NCBI GenBank assembly: GCA_965365465.1
Contig: CBDUBU010000213.1
Coordinates: 1-7,093 of the forward strand
Length of the DNA stretch: 7,093 bases
Direction of reading: 5' to 3'
Source of the DNA: CBDUBU01 sp965365465
GTDB taxonomy: Bacteria; Bacteroidota; Rhodothermia; Rhodothermales; DASSAV01
Every line of letters begins with the position of its first letter. Within the stretch, counting starts at the first letter, position 1. Position numbers and translations under genes: made by a program. The notes under the pieces are model-generated. The model was not told the DNA's origin and did not search any database. It was given only the letters and a program-made list of their open reading frames with translations. This document shows, piece after piece, positions 1 to 6,579 of this stretch.

Positions 1-1131
1 ATGGGGTCCCATTACCACGTGGGGCTTGTCGGGCGACTCAGGGAGATGGGAGGCTTCGACCACCGCCTCAACGATGTAGAGAGCATAAAAGCCGTCGGTA
101 TAGACATCTATGGCGTAATTGACGGAGTGCGCGGCGAGGCGCGCCATGATAAAGGAGAAGGGTTTCTGGCAGCGCTGGCGGAGTACTACGAAGCGGCGCG
201 GCGACAGTCCGACAGGGGCTTCCTGGTCATGCCGAACGACGAGAACAGCACGAGTTCGCGCGGGCCCGACCTGGGCGGGCACTACGACCTGATGCTCTCC
301 AGGCCGGTCTACTGGCGACCCGATCGCAAGCCGGGCCAGCCGCTCGTCGAGCAGCACCCGAAGTACGGCCCCGTGTACAACTTGGGCAGCCCGGCAGACC
401 TCATGGAAATGACGGAGCGCGAGAATGCCATCATTTCCATGCCGCATCCACGGTCTAAAGGCTCAACAGGTTATCCTGATGCCATCAAGGACAAACCGTT
501 CTTCCTGCACGAGAACCTCTACGGCCTTGGCTATCGCTGGGGCATGGGTATCGATGCGTCTGAGATACGGCTCGGCGAGTACCGCGTCCTGACCTTGTGG
601 GACGAAACCAACAACTGGATGGCCGCGCAGGATCGACCGCCGAAGTTCATCCTGGCGATCTCCGAAGCGCGATCCGATATCGGTCATCGCGGGAAACCTC
701 CCTACGATGACGCGTATGGAATGTCGCCGGTCAACTATCTGAAGCTCGATCACGTGCCGACGGTCGACGACATGACTCCGATCATCAACGCGCTCAAGCG
801 GGGCGAGTATTTTGTGACCTCCGGAGAGGTACTCATCCCCTCCTATGCGGTCCAGGGGACAGGCAATGCACGAACCATTACTGCCGAAGTCGAATGGACC
901 TTCCCGCTCGACTTCATCGAAGTTGTGTGGGGCGATGGAGAAAAGACTGACCGGCAGATCATCTCGACGACGGACCTGCCGCCGTTCGGCAGAAAGCGGT
1001 TTGAGATCCCGTTCGATGCAACTGGCAAGAAATGGGTGCGGTTCGCAGCGTGGGATGTCGCCACTAATGGAGCGCTCGTTCAGCCTGTCAGCCTGACTGG
1101 TTCCGCTGCCGCCACAGGTTCACCAGAGTAG
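1..1131 (+). CDS. PHP-domain metallohydrolase, CehA/McbA-like (5'-truncated by window edge)
   Basis: This is the C-terminal 376 residues of a larger protein. The reading frame is open from base 1, and the ATG there is probably an internal methionine, since the N-terminal signal sequence and the HxH metal motif expected in this family are absent. Numbering from base 1, likely PHP metal or active-site residues are E81 in the NDEN stretch, H94 in LGGHYD, H149 in MPHPRSKGS and the D226-x-x-H229 pair. These mimic the Glu, GH and HP motifs of CehA/McbA-type hydrolases. The segment ALKRGEYFVTSGEVL (about 265-278) matches the element that follows the PHP barrel in this family, and residues about 295-365 look like a terminal beta-sandwich. 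Family members cleave ester or phosphoester bonds using bound metals; the substrate here cannot be told. The gene ends in TAG and converges on the zinc-ribbon gene. The family call rests on remembered motif patterns. Confidence 0.72.
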   Translation: MGSHYHVGLVGRLREMGGFDHRLNDVESIKAVGIDIYGVIDGVRGEARHDKGEGFLAALAEYYEAARRQSDRGFLVMPNDENSTSSRGPDLGGHYDLMLSRPVYWRPDRKPGQPLVEQHPKYGPVYNLGSPADLMEMTERENAIISMPHPRSKGSTGYPDAIKDKPFFLHENLYGLGYRWGMGIDASEIRLGEYRVLTLWDETNNWMAAQDRPPKFILAISEARSDIGHRGKPPYDDAYGMSPVNYLKLDHVPTVDDMTPIINALKRGEYFVTSGEVLIPSYAVQGTGNARTITAEVEWTFPLDFIEVVWGDGEKTDRQIISTTDLPPFGRKRFEIPFDATGKKWVRFAAWDVATNGALVQPVSLTGSAAATGSPE

Positions 1132-1240
1132 TCCGGCGGCGGCACGCACAGAGACATTTTGCATATCACTGTTCCGCGTCGACTGCCTCAGTTTTTGCTA
1201 TGGTGAGAAACCATGGTCGCCGTTGCGTTCCCTGTAACTT
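1132..1240. other. Convergent intergenic gap with a weak hairpin
   Basis: This gap separates the stop codons of two convergent genes. The only structure seen is a short inverted repeat: ATGGT at 1200-1204 and ACCAT at 1210-1214 with a GAGAA loop, extendable by one G-T pair. On neither strand does a T-run follow the stem, so it is not a convincing intrinsic terminator. No open frame or RNA gene is supported here. Confidence 0.4.
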
Positions 1241-1462
1241 TCACCGGAACGATTGAAGCACATCAGGTTCCCTCGTCGTACGCAGCGTTTCGCCGCACCT
1301 GCGGCAGCGGTATTCCACTCTTTTCGGCGTGGCGGAAGCGCCGTTGAGCAGCATGAACCAGCCGAAAAAGCCATAAACTGCTTTTGCCGTTACAGCAGGA
1401 TGGTCTGCGGTATACCCGCAGCGGCAGGTTCGCTTTGGGGCGCCTGGACTCTTCTCTTCCAT
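1241..1462 (-). CDS. Small zinc-ribbon protein (73 aa), function unknown
   Basis: I do not recognise a named gene. The 73-residue product has two cysteine knuckles: C13-R-C15-G near the N-terminus and C53-R-R-C56-G near the C-terminus. They are separated by 37 residues holding an aromatic/hydrophobic stretch (VYGFFGWFMLL, 29-39), so four cysteines could bind one zinc ion as a zinc ribbon. The hydrophobic stretch is short for a membrane span and is more likely core or interface. The ATG at 1462 is preferred: it lies 7 bases after the pgm stop and has AGGG about 5 bases upstream. An in-frame ATG at 1498 would overlap the end of pgm and add an Arg-rich stretch. Tight spacing behind pgm on the same strand suggests co-transcription. 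The conserved-looking cysteine pairs, with CG after each, argue for a real gene. DNA binding, protein binding or a structural role are all possible. Confidence 0.68.
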   Translation of the reverse strand: MEEKSPGAPKRTCRCGYTADHPAVTAKAVYGFFGWFMLLNGASATPKRVEYRCRRCGETLRTTREPDVLQSFR

Positions 1463-1469
1463 CCTCGCC

Positions 1470-3122
1470 CTACACCCCCGCCGCCTTGAAAGCCGCATTC
1501 ACGATGTCTTGCGCCTCAGACTGGATCCGCTTCAGGTGTTCTTCGCCCTTGAAGCTTTCCGCGTAGATCTTGTAGATGTCCTCGGTCCCGGAAGGTCTGG
1601 CTGCAAACCACCCGTTCTCCGTCACTACCTTGAGACCGCCTATTGGCGCATTGTTTCCCGGTGCTCGCGTCAGCTTTGCCGTGATCCCCTCCCCTGCCAT
1701 CTCGCTCGCTTCTACCATTTCAGGCGAGAGGTCCGCCAGAACAGCCTTCTGGGCCGGCGTGGCGGGCGCATCCATGCGCTCGTACACCGGGCTGCCATAG
1801 CGTTCCTCCAGGGCTTTGTAATGCTCGCCGGGGTCTTTTTCGGTGACAGCCGTAATCTCTGCCGCCAGCAGGTCCATGATGATGCCATCCTTGTCCGTCG
1901 TCCAGACGGTCCCGTCCTTGCGCAGGAACGAGGCTCCGGCGCTTTCCTCACCGCCGAACCCGTACGACCCGTCGATCAGCCCATCGACGAACCATTTGAA
2001 CCCGACCGGCACCTCGGACAGCCGCCGCTCCAGACCACCGGCCACCCGGTCCAGCATCGAACTGGAAACGAGCGTTTTCCCGATAGCGGCATCCGCACGC
2101 CAGGAAGTCCGGTTCCGGAACAGGTAGGAGACAGCAACCGCCAGGTAATGGTTCGGGTTGAGCAATCCTGCGCTCCGCGTCACGATGCCGTGCCTGTCGA
2201 AGTCAGGGTCGTTCCCGAAAGCAACGTCAAACTGGTCCTTGAGTCCGATCAGGCTCGCCATCGCATAGGGCGAAGAACAGTCCATGCGAATCTTGCCATC
2301 CTTGTCCACGGTCATGAATGAAAACGTGGGGTCTACATACTGGTTCACGACTTCCAGGTCGATGCCATAGGTTTCGGCAATCGGTTCCCAGTAGGCAACG
2401 CCTGCTCCGCCCATCGGATCGACGCCGATCTTGAGTCCGGCGGATGCAATGGCTTCCATTTCGATCACACTTTGCAAATCCCTGACGTAGGGCATCACGA
2501 AATCATAGGCGTGGGTCGTATCCGCACGGAGGGCGCGTTTCAGCGGCATCCGCTTCACGTCTTTCAGGCCGCCCGCCAGGATCTCGTTGGCCCGGTCCTG
2601 AACCACCTTCGTCGTGCCGGTGTCGGCAGGCCCGCCGTTGGGCAGATTGTATTTGATCCCGCCATCTCCCGGCGGGTTGTGCGAAGGCGTAATCACGATG
2701 CCGTCAGCCAGCCCTTCTTTTCTGTCTTTGTTGTAGACAAGAATGGCATGGGAAACCACCGGCGTCGGGGTATACCCGCGCCCATCCTGAATCATCAGTT
2801 CCACCCCGTTCGCGGCAAACACCTCGACCGCCGTGGCCCAGGCCGGTTCCGACAAGGCATGGGTATCCATCCCGATGAACAGAGGCCCCGTTACGCCGGC
2901 GCCCTTCCGCTGCTCGCAGACCGCCTGGCAGATCGCCAGGATATGATCTTCATTGAACGAGTTGTCCGTGGAAGAACCCCGATGGCCCGACGTTCCGAAC
3001 CCGACGCGTTCCGTCGATGCCTGTGCGTCCGGCTTATGGGTGTAATAGGCTGAAATGAGACGGGGAATGTTTACCAGCATTTCGGGGGGAGCCGGCTTTC
3101 CTGCCAGTTTATGCAGCGCCAT
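1470..3122 (-). CDS. pgm: Phosphoglucomutase (alpha-D-glucose-phosphate-specific)
   Basis: This enzyme interconverts glucose-1-phosphate and glucose-6-phosphate in the cytosol, linking glycolysis to glycogen, trehalose and nucleotide-sugar synthesis. The 550-residue product is complete and close to the E. coli Pgm length (about 546); similar blocks run from the MALHKLAGKPA start to the C-terminus. The four-domain alpha-phosphohexomutase plan is visible: an FGTSGHRGS loop (42-50), the catalytic TPSHNPP loop with phosphoserine S147, the metal-binding loop with D305, D307 and D309 (NDPDFDRHG), the sugar-binding loop GGEESAG (390-396) and the phosphate-binding loop RPSGTED (509-515). All key residues are present, so it should be active. 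The ATG at 3122 gives the family N-terminus; the bases before it (AGATCAGAACC) hold no good Shine-Dalgarno. The gene is divergent from the tricorn-like peptidase and is followed closely by the zinc-ribbon gene. Phosphomannomutase is a less likely identity because the match to Pgm is so extensive. Confidence 0.97.
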   Translation of the reverse strand: MALHKLAGKPAPPEMLVNIPRLISAYYTHKPDAQASTERVGFGTSGHRGSSTDNSFNEDHILAICQAVCEQRKGAGVTGPLFIGMDTHALSEPAWATAVEVFAANGVELMIQDGRGYTPTPVVSHAILVYNKDRKEGLADGIVITPSHNPPGDGGIKYNLPNGGPADTGTTKVVQDRANEILAGGLKDVKRMPLKRALRADTTHAYDFVMPYVRDLQSVIEMEAIASAGLKIGVDPMGGAGVAYWEPIAETYGIDLEVVNQYVDPTFSFMTVDKDGKIRMDCSSPYAMASLIGLKDQFDVAFGNDPDFDRHGIVTRSAGLLNPNHYLAVAVSYLFRNRTSWRADAAIGKTLVSSSMLDRVAGGLERRLSEVPVGFKWFVDGLIDGSYGFGGEESAGASFLRKDGTVWTTDKDGIIMDLLAAEITAVTEKDPGEHYKALEERYGSPVYERMDAPATPAQKAVLADLSPEMVEASEMAGEGITAKLTRAPGNNAPIGGLKVVTENGWFAARPSGTEDIYKIYAESFKGEEHLKRIQSEAQDIVNAAFKAAGV

Positions 3123-3243
3123 GGTTCTGATCTTTAGACTTTTATAAGTTCGGGGGAATTCCTACTATCGCGCATCCGGGTTGTCCTGCGGGAACCGCCC
3201 CAGGAGTACAGGCCGGGCGAACAACTTACAACAGTTGCGTGCC
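3123..3243. promoter_or_regulatory. Divergent intergenic region with probable promoters for pgm and the tricorn-like gene
   Basis: This 121-base region lies between two divergent starts, so both promoters should sit here or just inside the genes. For pgm (minus strand) a TATAAA box is complementary to 3141-3146, about 18 bases before the ATG, but no good -35 or Bacteroidota TTTG box lies at the right spacing. For the plus strand, TACTAT at 3163-3168 is a weak -10 candidate without a clear -35. An 8-base palindrome, GGAATTCC (3155-3162), sits between the two. The location is supported by gene layout; the individual boxes are weak guesses. Confidence 0.35.
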
Positions 3244-3318
3244 ATGCTCAACTACAGAGTCCTGTCGTTTTTAGCTGTTTTCGCGCTCGTTGCATGTGGG
3301 CTGCCCGTGCAGGCGCAA
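3244..3318 (+). other. Signal peptide of the tricorn-like peptidase, possible lipobox
   Basis: Residues 1-25 hold a single Arg (R5), a hydrophobic core (6-17) and two possible cleavage points. LVAC at 15-18 fits the lipobox pattern, which would give a lipoprotein with acylated C18. VQA at 22-24, followed by Q25, fits the -3/-1 rule for signal peptidase I. The core is short for a signal peptidase I signal ending at 24 and suits a lipoprotein signal somewhat better, but many bacterial tricorn homologues carry plain signal peptides. Export is well supported; the type is open. Confidence 0.7.
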
Positions 3319-6300
3319 ATCAGCGCCCGTATGCTCCGGTATCCGGATGTCTCCGACACGCAGGTCGCGTTCGTCTATGCAGGCGACATCTGGCTCGTAG
3401 CGCGCGAGGGCGGCATCGCCCACCGGCTGAGTTCTCCTGCCGGGGAAGAGTCGTTCCCCCGGTTCTCTCCGGATGGTCAATCCGTTGCTTTCAGCGGCAA
3501 TTACGATGGAAACATGGATGTTTACGTGCTGCCCGTCACGGGCGGCGAGCCGCGCAGGATCACGCATCACCCCATGCCCGACCGCGTCCTGGACTGGTAT
3601 CCGGACGGGAACCATATCCTCTACGCTTCCTCCATGGAAAGCGGACGCCAGCGTTTCAACCAGTTCTTCCGGACCCCGGCGGCGGGCGGGCTTCCGGAAA
3701 AGCTGCCGGTGGCCTACGGCGAGTTCGGCGTCCTTTCCGCCGATGGCAAGACGCTGGCCTTTACGACCATGACGCAGGATTTCCGGACCTGGAAACGGTA
3801 TCGCGGAGGCTGGTCGCCGGACATCTGGTTGTTCGACCTGGAAAAGCAGACGGCGGAGAACATTACGAACAACGATGCCAACGACTCGCAACCGATGTGG
3901 CATGAACGTACGCTCTTTTTTCTCTCGGATCGGGGGCCTGAGCAGCGCAACAACCTTTGGGCTTATGACCTCGACACTCGAACCTCGGAGCAGGTCACGC
4001 ACTTCGACGCCTTCGACCTCCACTTTCCTTCTGCGGGTCCTTCCGACATCGTTTTCGAGGCCGGGGGCAAGCTGTACCTGCTGGATCTGAACACGCGGCA
4101 GCAACGGGAGGTGCAGGTGGATATCGTTACGGATCTGGCTTCCCGGAAACCCCGAACCGAGAACGCAGCAGACCTGATTCAGAACGCATCCATTTCCCCG
4201 ACGGGCAAACGCGCCGTCTTCGAGGCGCGCGGGGATGTGTTTTCGGTCCCGGCAGAACACGGGCCGGTTCTGAACCTGACAGCCAGTTCCGGCGTCGCGG
4301 AGCGTTACCCGACCTGGTCGCCGGACGGAAAGCAGGTGGCCTATTTCAGCGACCGTTCGGGAGAATACGAACTTACTGTCCGTCCGGCAGATGGAACCGG
4401 AGAGGAAACGACGCTGACGCGCCTCGGACCCGGATTCAGATTCACGCCCCTGTGGTCGCCCGACAGCAAAAAAATCGTGTTCGTCGATCAGGCCATGCAG
4501 ATACATCTTTTCGACCTTACGTCGAAAAGGGATGCCGTCATCGACCGGCAGCAGTGGATGTATTACGGAGGTCTCTCCGCCTTCAGGGCAAGCTGGTCCC
4601 CCGACAGCCGCTGGCTCGCGTACGCCCGCGATCTCGAAAACCGCAGCACAGCGATTGTCCTCTATGACGCAAGAAACGGAGAAAGCCATCAGGCGACTTC
4701 CGGATACTACACGGATGCCTCCCCTGCTTTCGACCCGGAAGGAAACTATCTCTTTTTCCTTTCAGGCCGCACCTTCAGTCCCAGTTACAGCGATCTGGAC
4801 AATTCCTGGATCTATCCGAACACCGTGAACATCGTTGCCGCGCCGCTTCGCAAGGATGTGGCCTCGCCGATGGCTCCGAGAAACGATGTAGAAACAGCGG
4901 ATACCACATCCACAGAAAAACCGGAAGCGAAAAAAGAGGCGGCAGAAGAGCCGCGCCCGGTCGAGATCGACCTGGAAGGCTTTGAAGAACGACTTGTCGT
5001 CCTCCCCCCCAAAGCCGGAAACTACGCAGACCTTCGGGCCGTCGAGGGAAAAGTGCTTTACCGCCGTCTGCCGAGAACGGGCGCAGGTGAAGAGAAAGCG
5101 CCCGTCGTCTTCTACGACCTGAAGGAACGCGAAGAGAAAACCATCCTGGAAGATGCGGACATGGCGCAGGCATCCCATGACGGCAAGATGCTGCTCGTTC
5201 GCGTGGATGATCGGTATGGCATCCTCGAAATCAAACCCGATCAGAAGCTGGAAAAACCTATGCAGACGGGCGAGTTGGAAATGACGGTCGATCCATTGGC
5301 GGAGTGGCGCCAGCTTTTTAGCGATGCATGGCGTTTCGAGCGCGATCTGTTTTATGACCCGAATATGCATGGCGTCGATTGGAATACCCTGCGTGAGCAG
5401 TACGGCGCACTCATCAACGACGCGGCTACCCGCTGGGATGTCAGCTACGTGCTCGGCGAGATGATCGCTGAACTGAACGCCTCGCATACCTACCAGGGCG
5501 GCGGTGATACGCCCTCGGAAGAAAAACGGAACGTAGGTCTGCTAGGCATCGACTGGAGACTGGAAAACGGCGCTTACCGGGTGGCGAAAATCATTAGCGG
5601 CGCGCCCTGGGATAGCGAGGTCCGGTCCCCTCTTGCCCAACCGGGCATCAACGTCGGGGTCGGCGACTACATCTTGGCCGTCAACGGCAGGCATCTGAAC
5701 CCTGAAAAGGACCCCTGGGCTGCATTCGACGGACTGGCCGGGCAGCCGGTCGTCCTTACGGTCAACAGCCGCCCGACGATGGAAGGAGCGCGGCAGGTGG
5801 TCGTGAACACCCTCTCCGACGAAACCCGCCTCCGACATCTGGCCTGGATCGAGGCCAACCGGAAGCGCGTCGATGAAGCGACCGAAGGTCGTGTCGGCTA
5901 CATCTACGTGCCCAGCACCGGCGTCGATGGGCAAACCGAACTGGTTCGCCAGTTCCAGGCGCAGTTCACCCGCCCGGCCCTGATCGTAGACGAACGGTTC
6001 AACAGCGGCGGGCAGATCCCGGATCGGTTTATCGAACTGCTGAACCGGCCGGCGCTAGCCTTCTGGGCGGTGCGCGACGGGCGCGAGTGGCAATGGCCTC
6101 CCGTATCACACTTCGGCCCGAAGGTCATGCTCATCAACGGTTGGAGCGGCTCCGGGGGGGATGCGTTCCCCTTCTATTTCCGCGAGGCGGGACTTGGCCC
6201 GCTGATCGGCACGCGAACCTGGGGCGGCCTGATCGGTCTTACCGGCGCGCCTCCGCTGATCGACGGCGGCGCGGTCACCGTTCCTACTTTTCGCATGTAT

Positions 6301-6534
6301 GGCCCGGATGGAAAGTGGTTTCCCGAAGGCTACGGCGTCGAGCCTGACATTCTCGTCGTAGACGACCCCGGCGAGATGGCAAAAGGGCGCGATCCCCAAC
6401 TGGAGCGCGCCATCGAGGAAGCGCTGCGGTTGCTGGAGGCGCAACCCGCCCCCCGCCCTGAACGCCCTGCCTATGAGGACCGCTCGGTGAGCGCAGGCGC
6501 AATCGGTGAATCAACAATGAAAACAGAACGCTGA
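3244..6534 (+). CDS. Exported tricorn-like S41 peptidase (beta-propellers, PDZ, catalytic core)
   Basis: The 1096-residue product is complete and about the length of archaeal tricorn (about 1071). Tricorn proteases trim peptides to short products. The order of parts is an N-terminal signal (1-25), two beta-propeller regions with PD40-type blades (SPDG near 75, YPDG near 119, then WSPDG/WSPDS near 358, 404 and 451, DPEG near 497), a Lys/Glu-rich linker (about 546-571), the C1 helical domain (about 682-755), a PDZ domain (about 765-857) and the C2 catalytic domain to about 1060, with a Pro-rich tail. S747-H748, S970 and E1028 match the Thermoplasma tetrad S745/H746/S965/E1023 at near-constant offset, as I recall it; TRTWGG (990-995) is also typical. 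The ATG at 3244 is chosen because the signal peptide begins there. A TTG at 3181 would add 21 polar residues ahead of it. No Shine-Dalgarno is seen. Unlike cytosolic archaeal tricorn, this copy should act outside the inner membrane. Confidence 0.93.
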   Translation: MLNYRVLSFLAVFALVACGLPVQAQISARMLRYPDVSDTQVAFVYAGDIWLVAREGGIAHRLSSPAGEESFPRFSPDGQSVAFSGNYDGNMDVYVLPVTGGEPRRITHHPMPDRVLDWYPDGNHILYASSMESGRQRFNQFFRTPAAGGLPEKLPVAYGEFGVLSADGKTLAFTTMTQDFRTWKRYRGGWSPDIWLFDLEKQTAENITNNDANDSQPMWHERTLFFLSDRGPEQRNNLWAYDLDTRTSEQVTHFDAFDLHFPSAGPSDIVFEAGGKLYLLDLNTRQQREVQVDIVTDLASRKPRTENAADLIQNASISPTGKRAVFEARGDVFSVPAEHGPVLNLTASSGVAERYPTWSPDGKQVAYFSDRSGEYELTVRPADGTGEETTLTRLGPGFRFTPLWSPDSKKIVFVDQAMQIHLFDLTSKRDAVIDRQQWMYYGGLSAFRASWSPDSRWLAYARDLENRSTAIVLYDARNGESHQATSGYYTDASPAFDPEGNYLFFLSGRTFSPSYSDLDNSWIYPNTVNIVAAPLRKDVASPMAPRNDVETADTTSTEKPEAKKEAAEEPRPVEIDLEGFEERLVVLPPKAGNYADLRAVEGKVLYRRLPRTGAGEEKAPVVFYDLKEREEKTILEDADMAQASHDGKMLLVRVDDRYGILEIKPDQKLEKPMQTGELEMTVDPLAEWRQLFSDAWRFERDLFYDPNMHGVDWNTLREQYGALINDAATRWDVSYVLGEMIAELNASHTYQGGGDTPSEEKRNVGLLGIDWRLENGAYRVAKIISGAPWDSEVRSPLAQPGINVGVGDYILAVNGRHLNPEKDPWAAFDGLAGQPVVLTVNSRPTMEGARQVVVNTLSDETRLRHLAWIEANRKRVDEATEGRVGYIYVPSTGVDGQTELVRQFQAQFTRPALIVDERFNSGGQIPDRFIELLNRPALAFWAVRDGREWQWPPVSHFGPKVMLINGWSGSGGDAFPFYFREAGLGPLIGTRTWGGLIGLTGAPPLIDGGAVTVPTFRMYGPDGKWFPEGYGVEPDILVVDDPGEMAKGRDPQLERAIEEALRLLEAQPAPRPERPAYEDRSVSAGAIGESTMKTER

Positions 6535-6579
6535 ATAAGGCATCATCGTCCTCGCCCCCAGGCAATTACGCGCCCCCTT
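6535..6579. other. Short convergent gap between tricorn-like gene and ATPase gene
   Basis: The two genes converge with 45 bases between stop codons. No stem followed by a T-run is visible on either strand, so an intrinsic terminator is not supported; transcripts may overlap or end by a factor-dependent route. Confidence 0.4.

Noticed and set aside
1199..1215. Hairpin in the convergent gap as an intrinsic terminator
   Set aside because: The stem is only 5-6 pairs, is not GC-rich and is not followed by a T-run on either strand.
1403..1420. Perfect CTGCGG/CCGCAG inverted repeat around TATAC
   Set aside because: It lies inside the zinc-ribbon coding sequence (the CGYTAD region) and is best explained by codon content.
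1463..1498. Longer start (ATG at 1498) for the zinc-ribbon gene
   Set aside because: It overlaps the end of pgm by 29 bases and adds only an Arg-rich stretch; the ATG at 1462 has an AGGG at usable spacing.
1509..2321. Open frame of 270 codons on the plus strand within pgm
   Set aside because: It is antisense to conserved pgm coding sequence, with no family features; an expected shadow frame.
3181..3243. TTG start at 3181 for the tricorn-like gene
   Set aside because: It would put 21 polar residues before a classic signal peptide; the ATG at 3244 fits an exported protein better.
3271..4689. Long open frame on the minus strand (472 codons) inside the tricorn-like gene
   Set aside because: It is antisense to a clear full-length peptidase gene, its protein has no recognisable motif and is rich in Arg and Gly/Pro runs typical of shadow frames in GC-rich DNA.
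4762..5487. Open frame of 241 codons on the minus strand within the tricorn-like gene
   Set aside because: It is antisense to the linker and C1 domain, with no domain seen in its protein; a shadow frame.
6145..6162. GSGGD instead of GSDGD as evidence of a dead peptidase
   Set aside because: The nucleophile S970, S747-H748 and E1028 are all present, and as I recall GSGGD occurs in other bacterial tricorn homologues, so inactivation is not supported.
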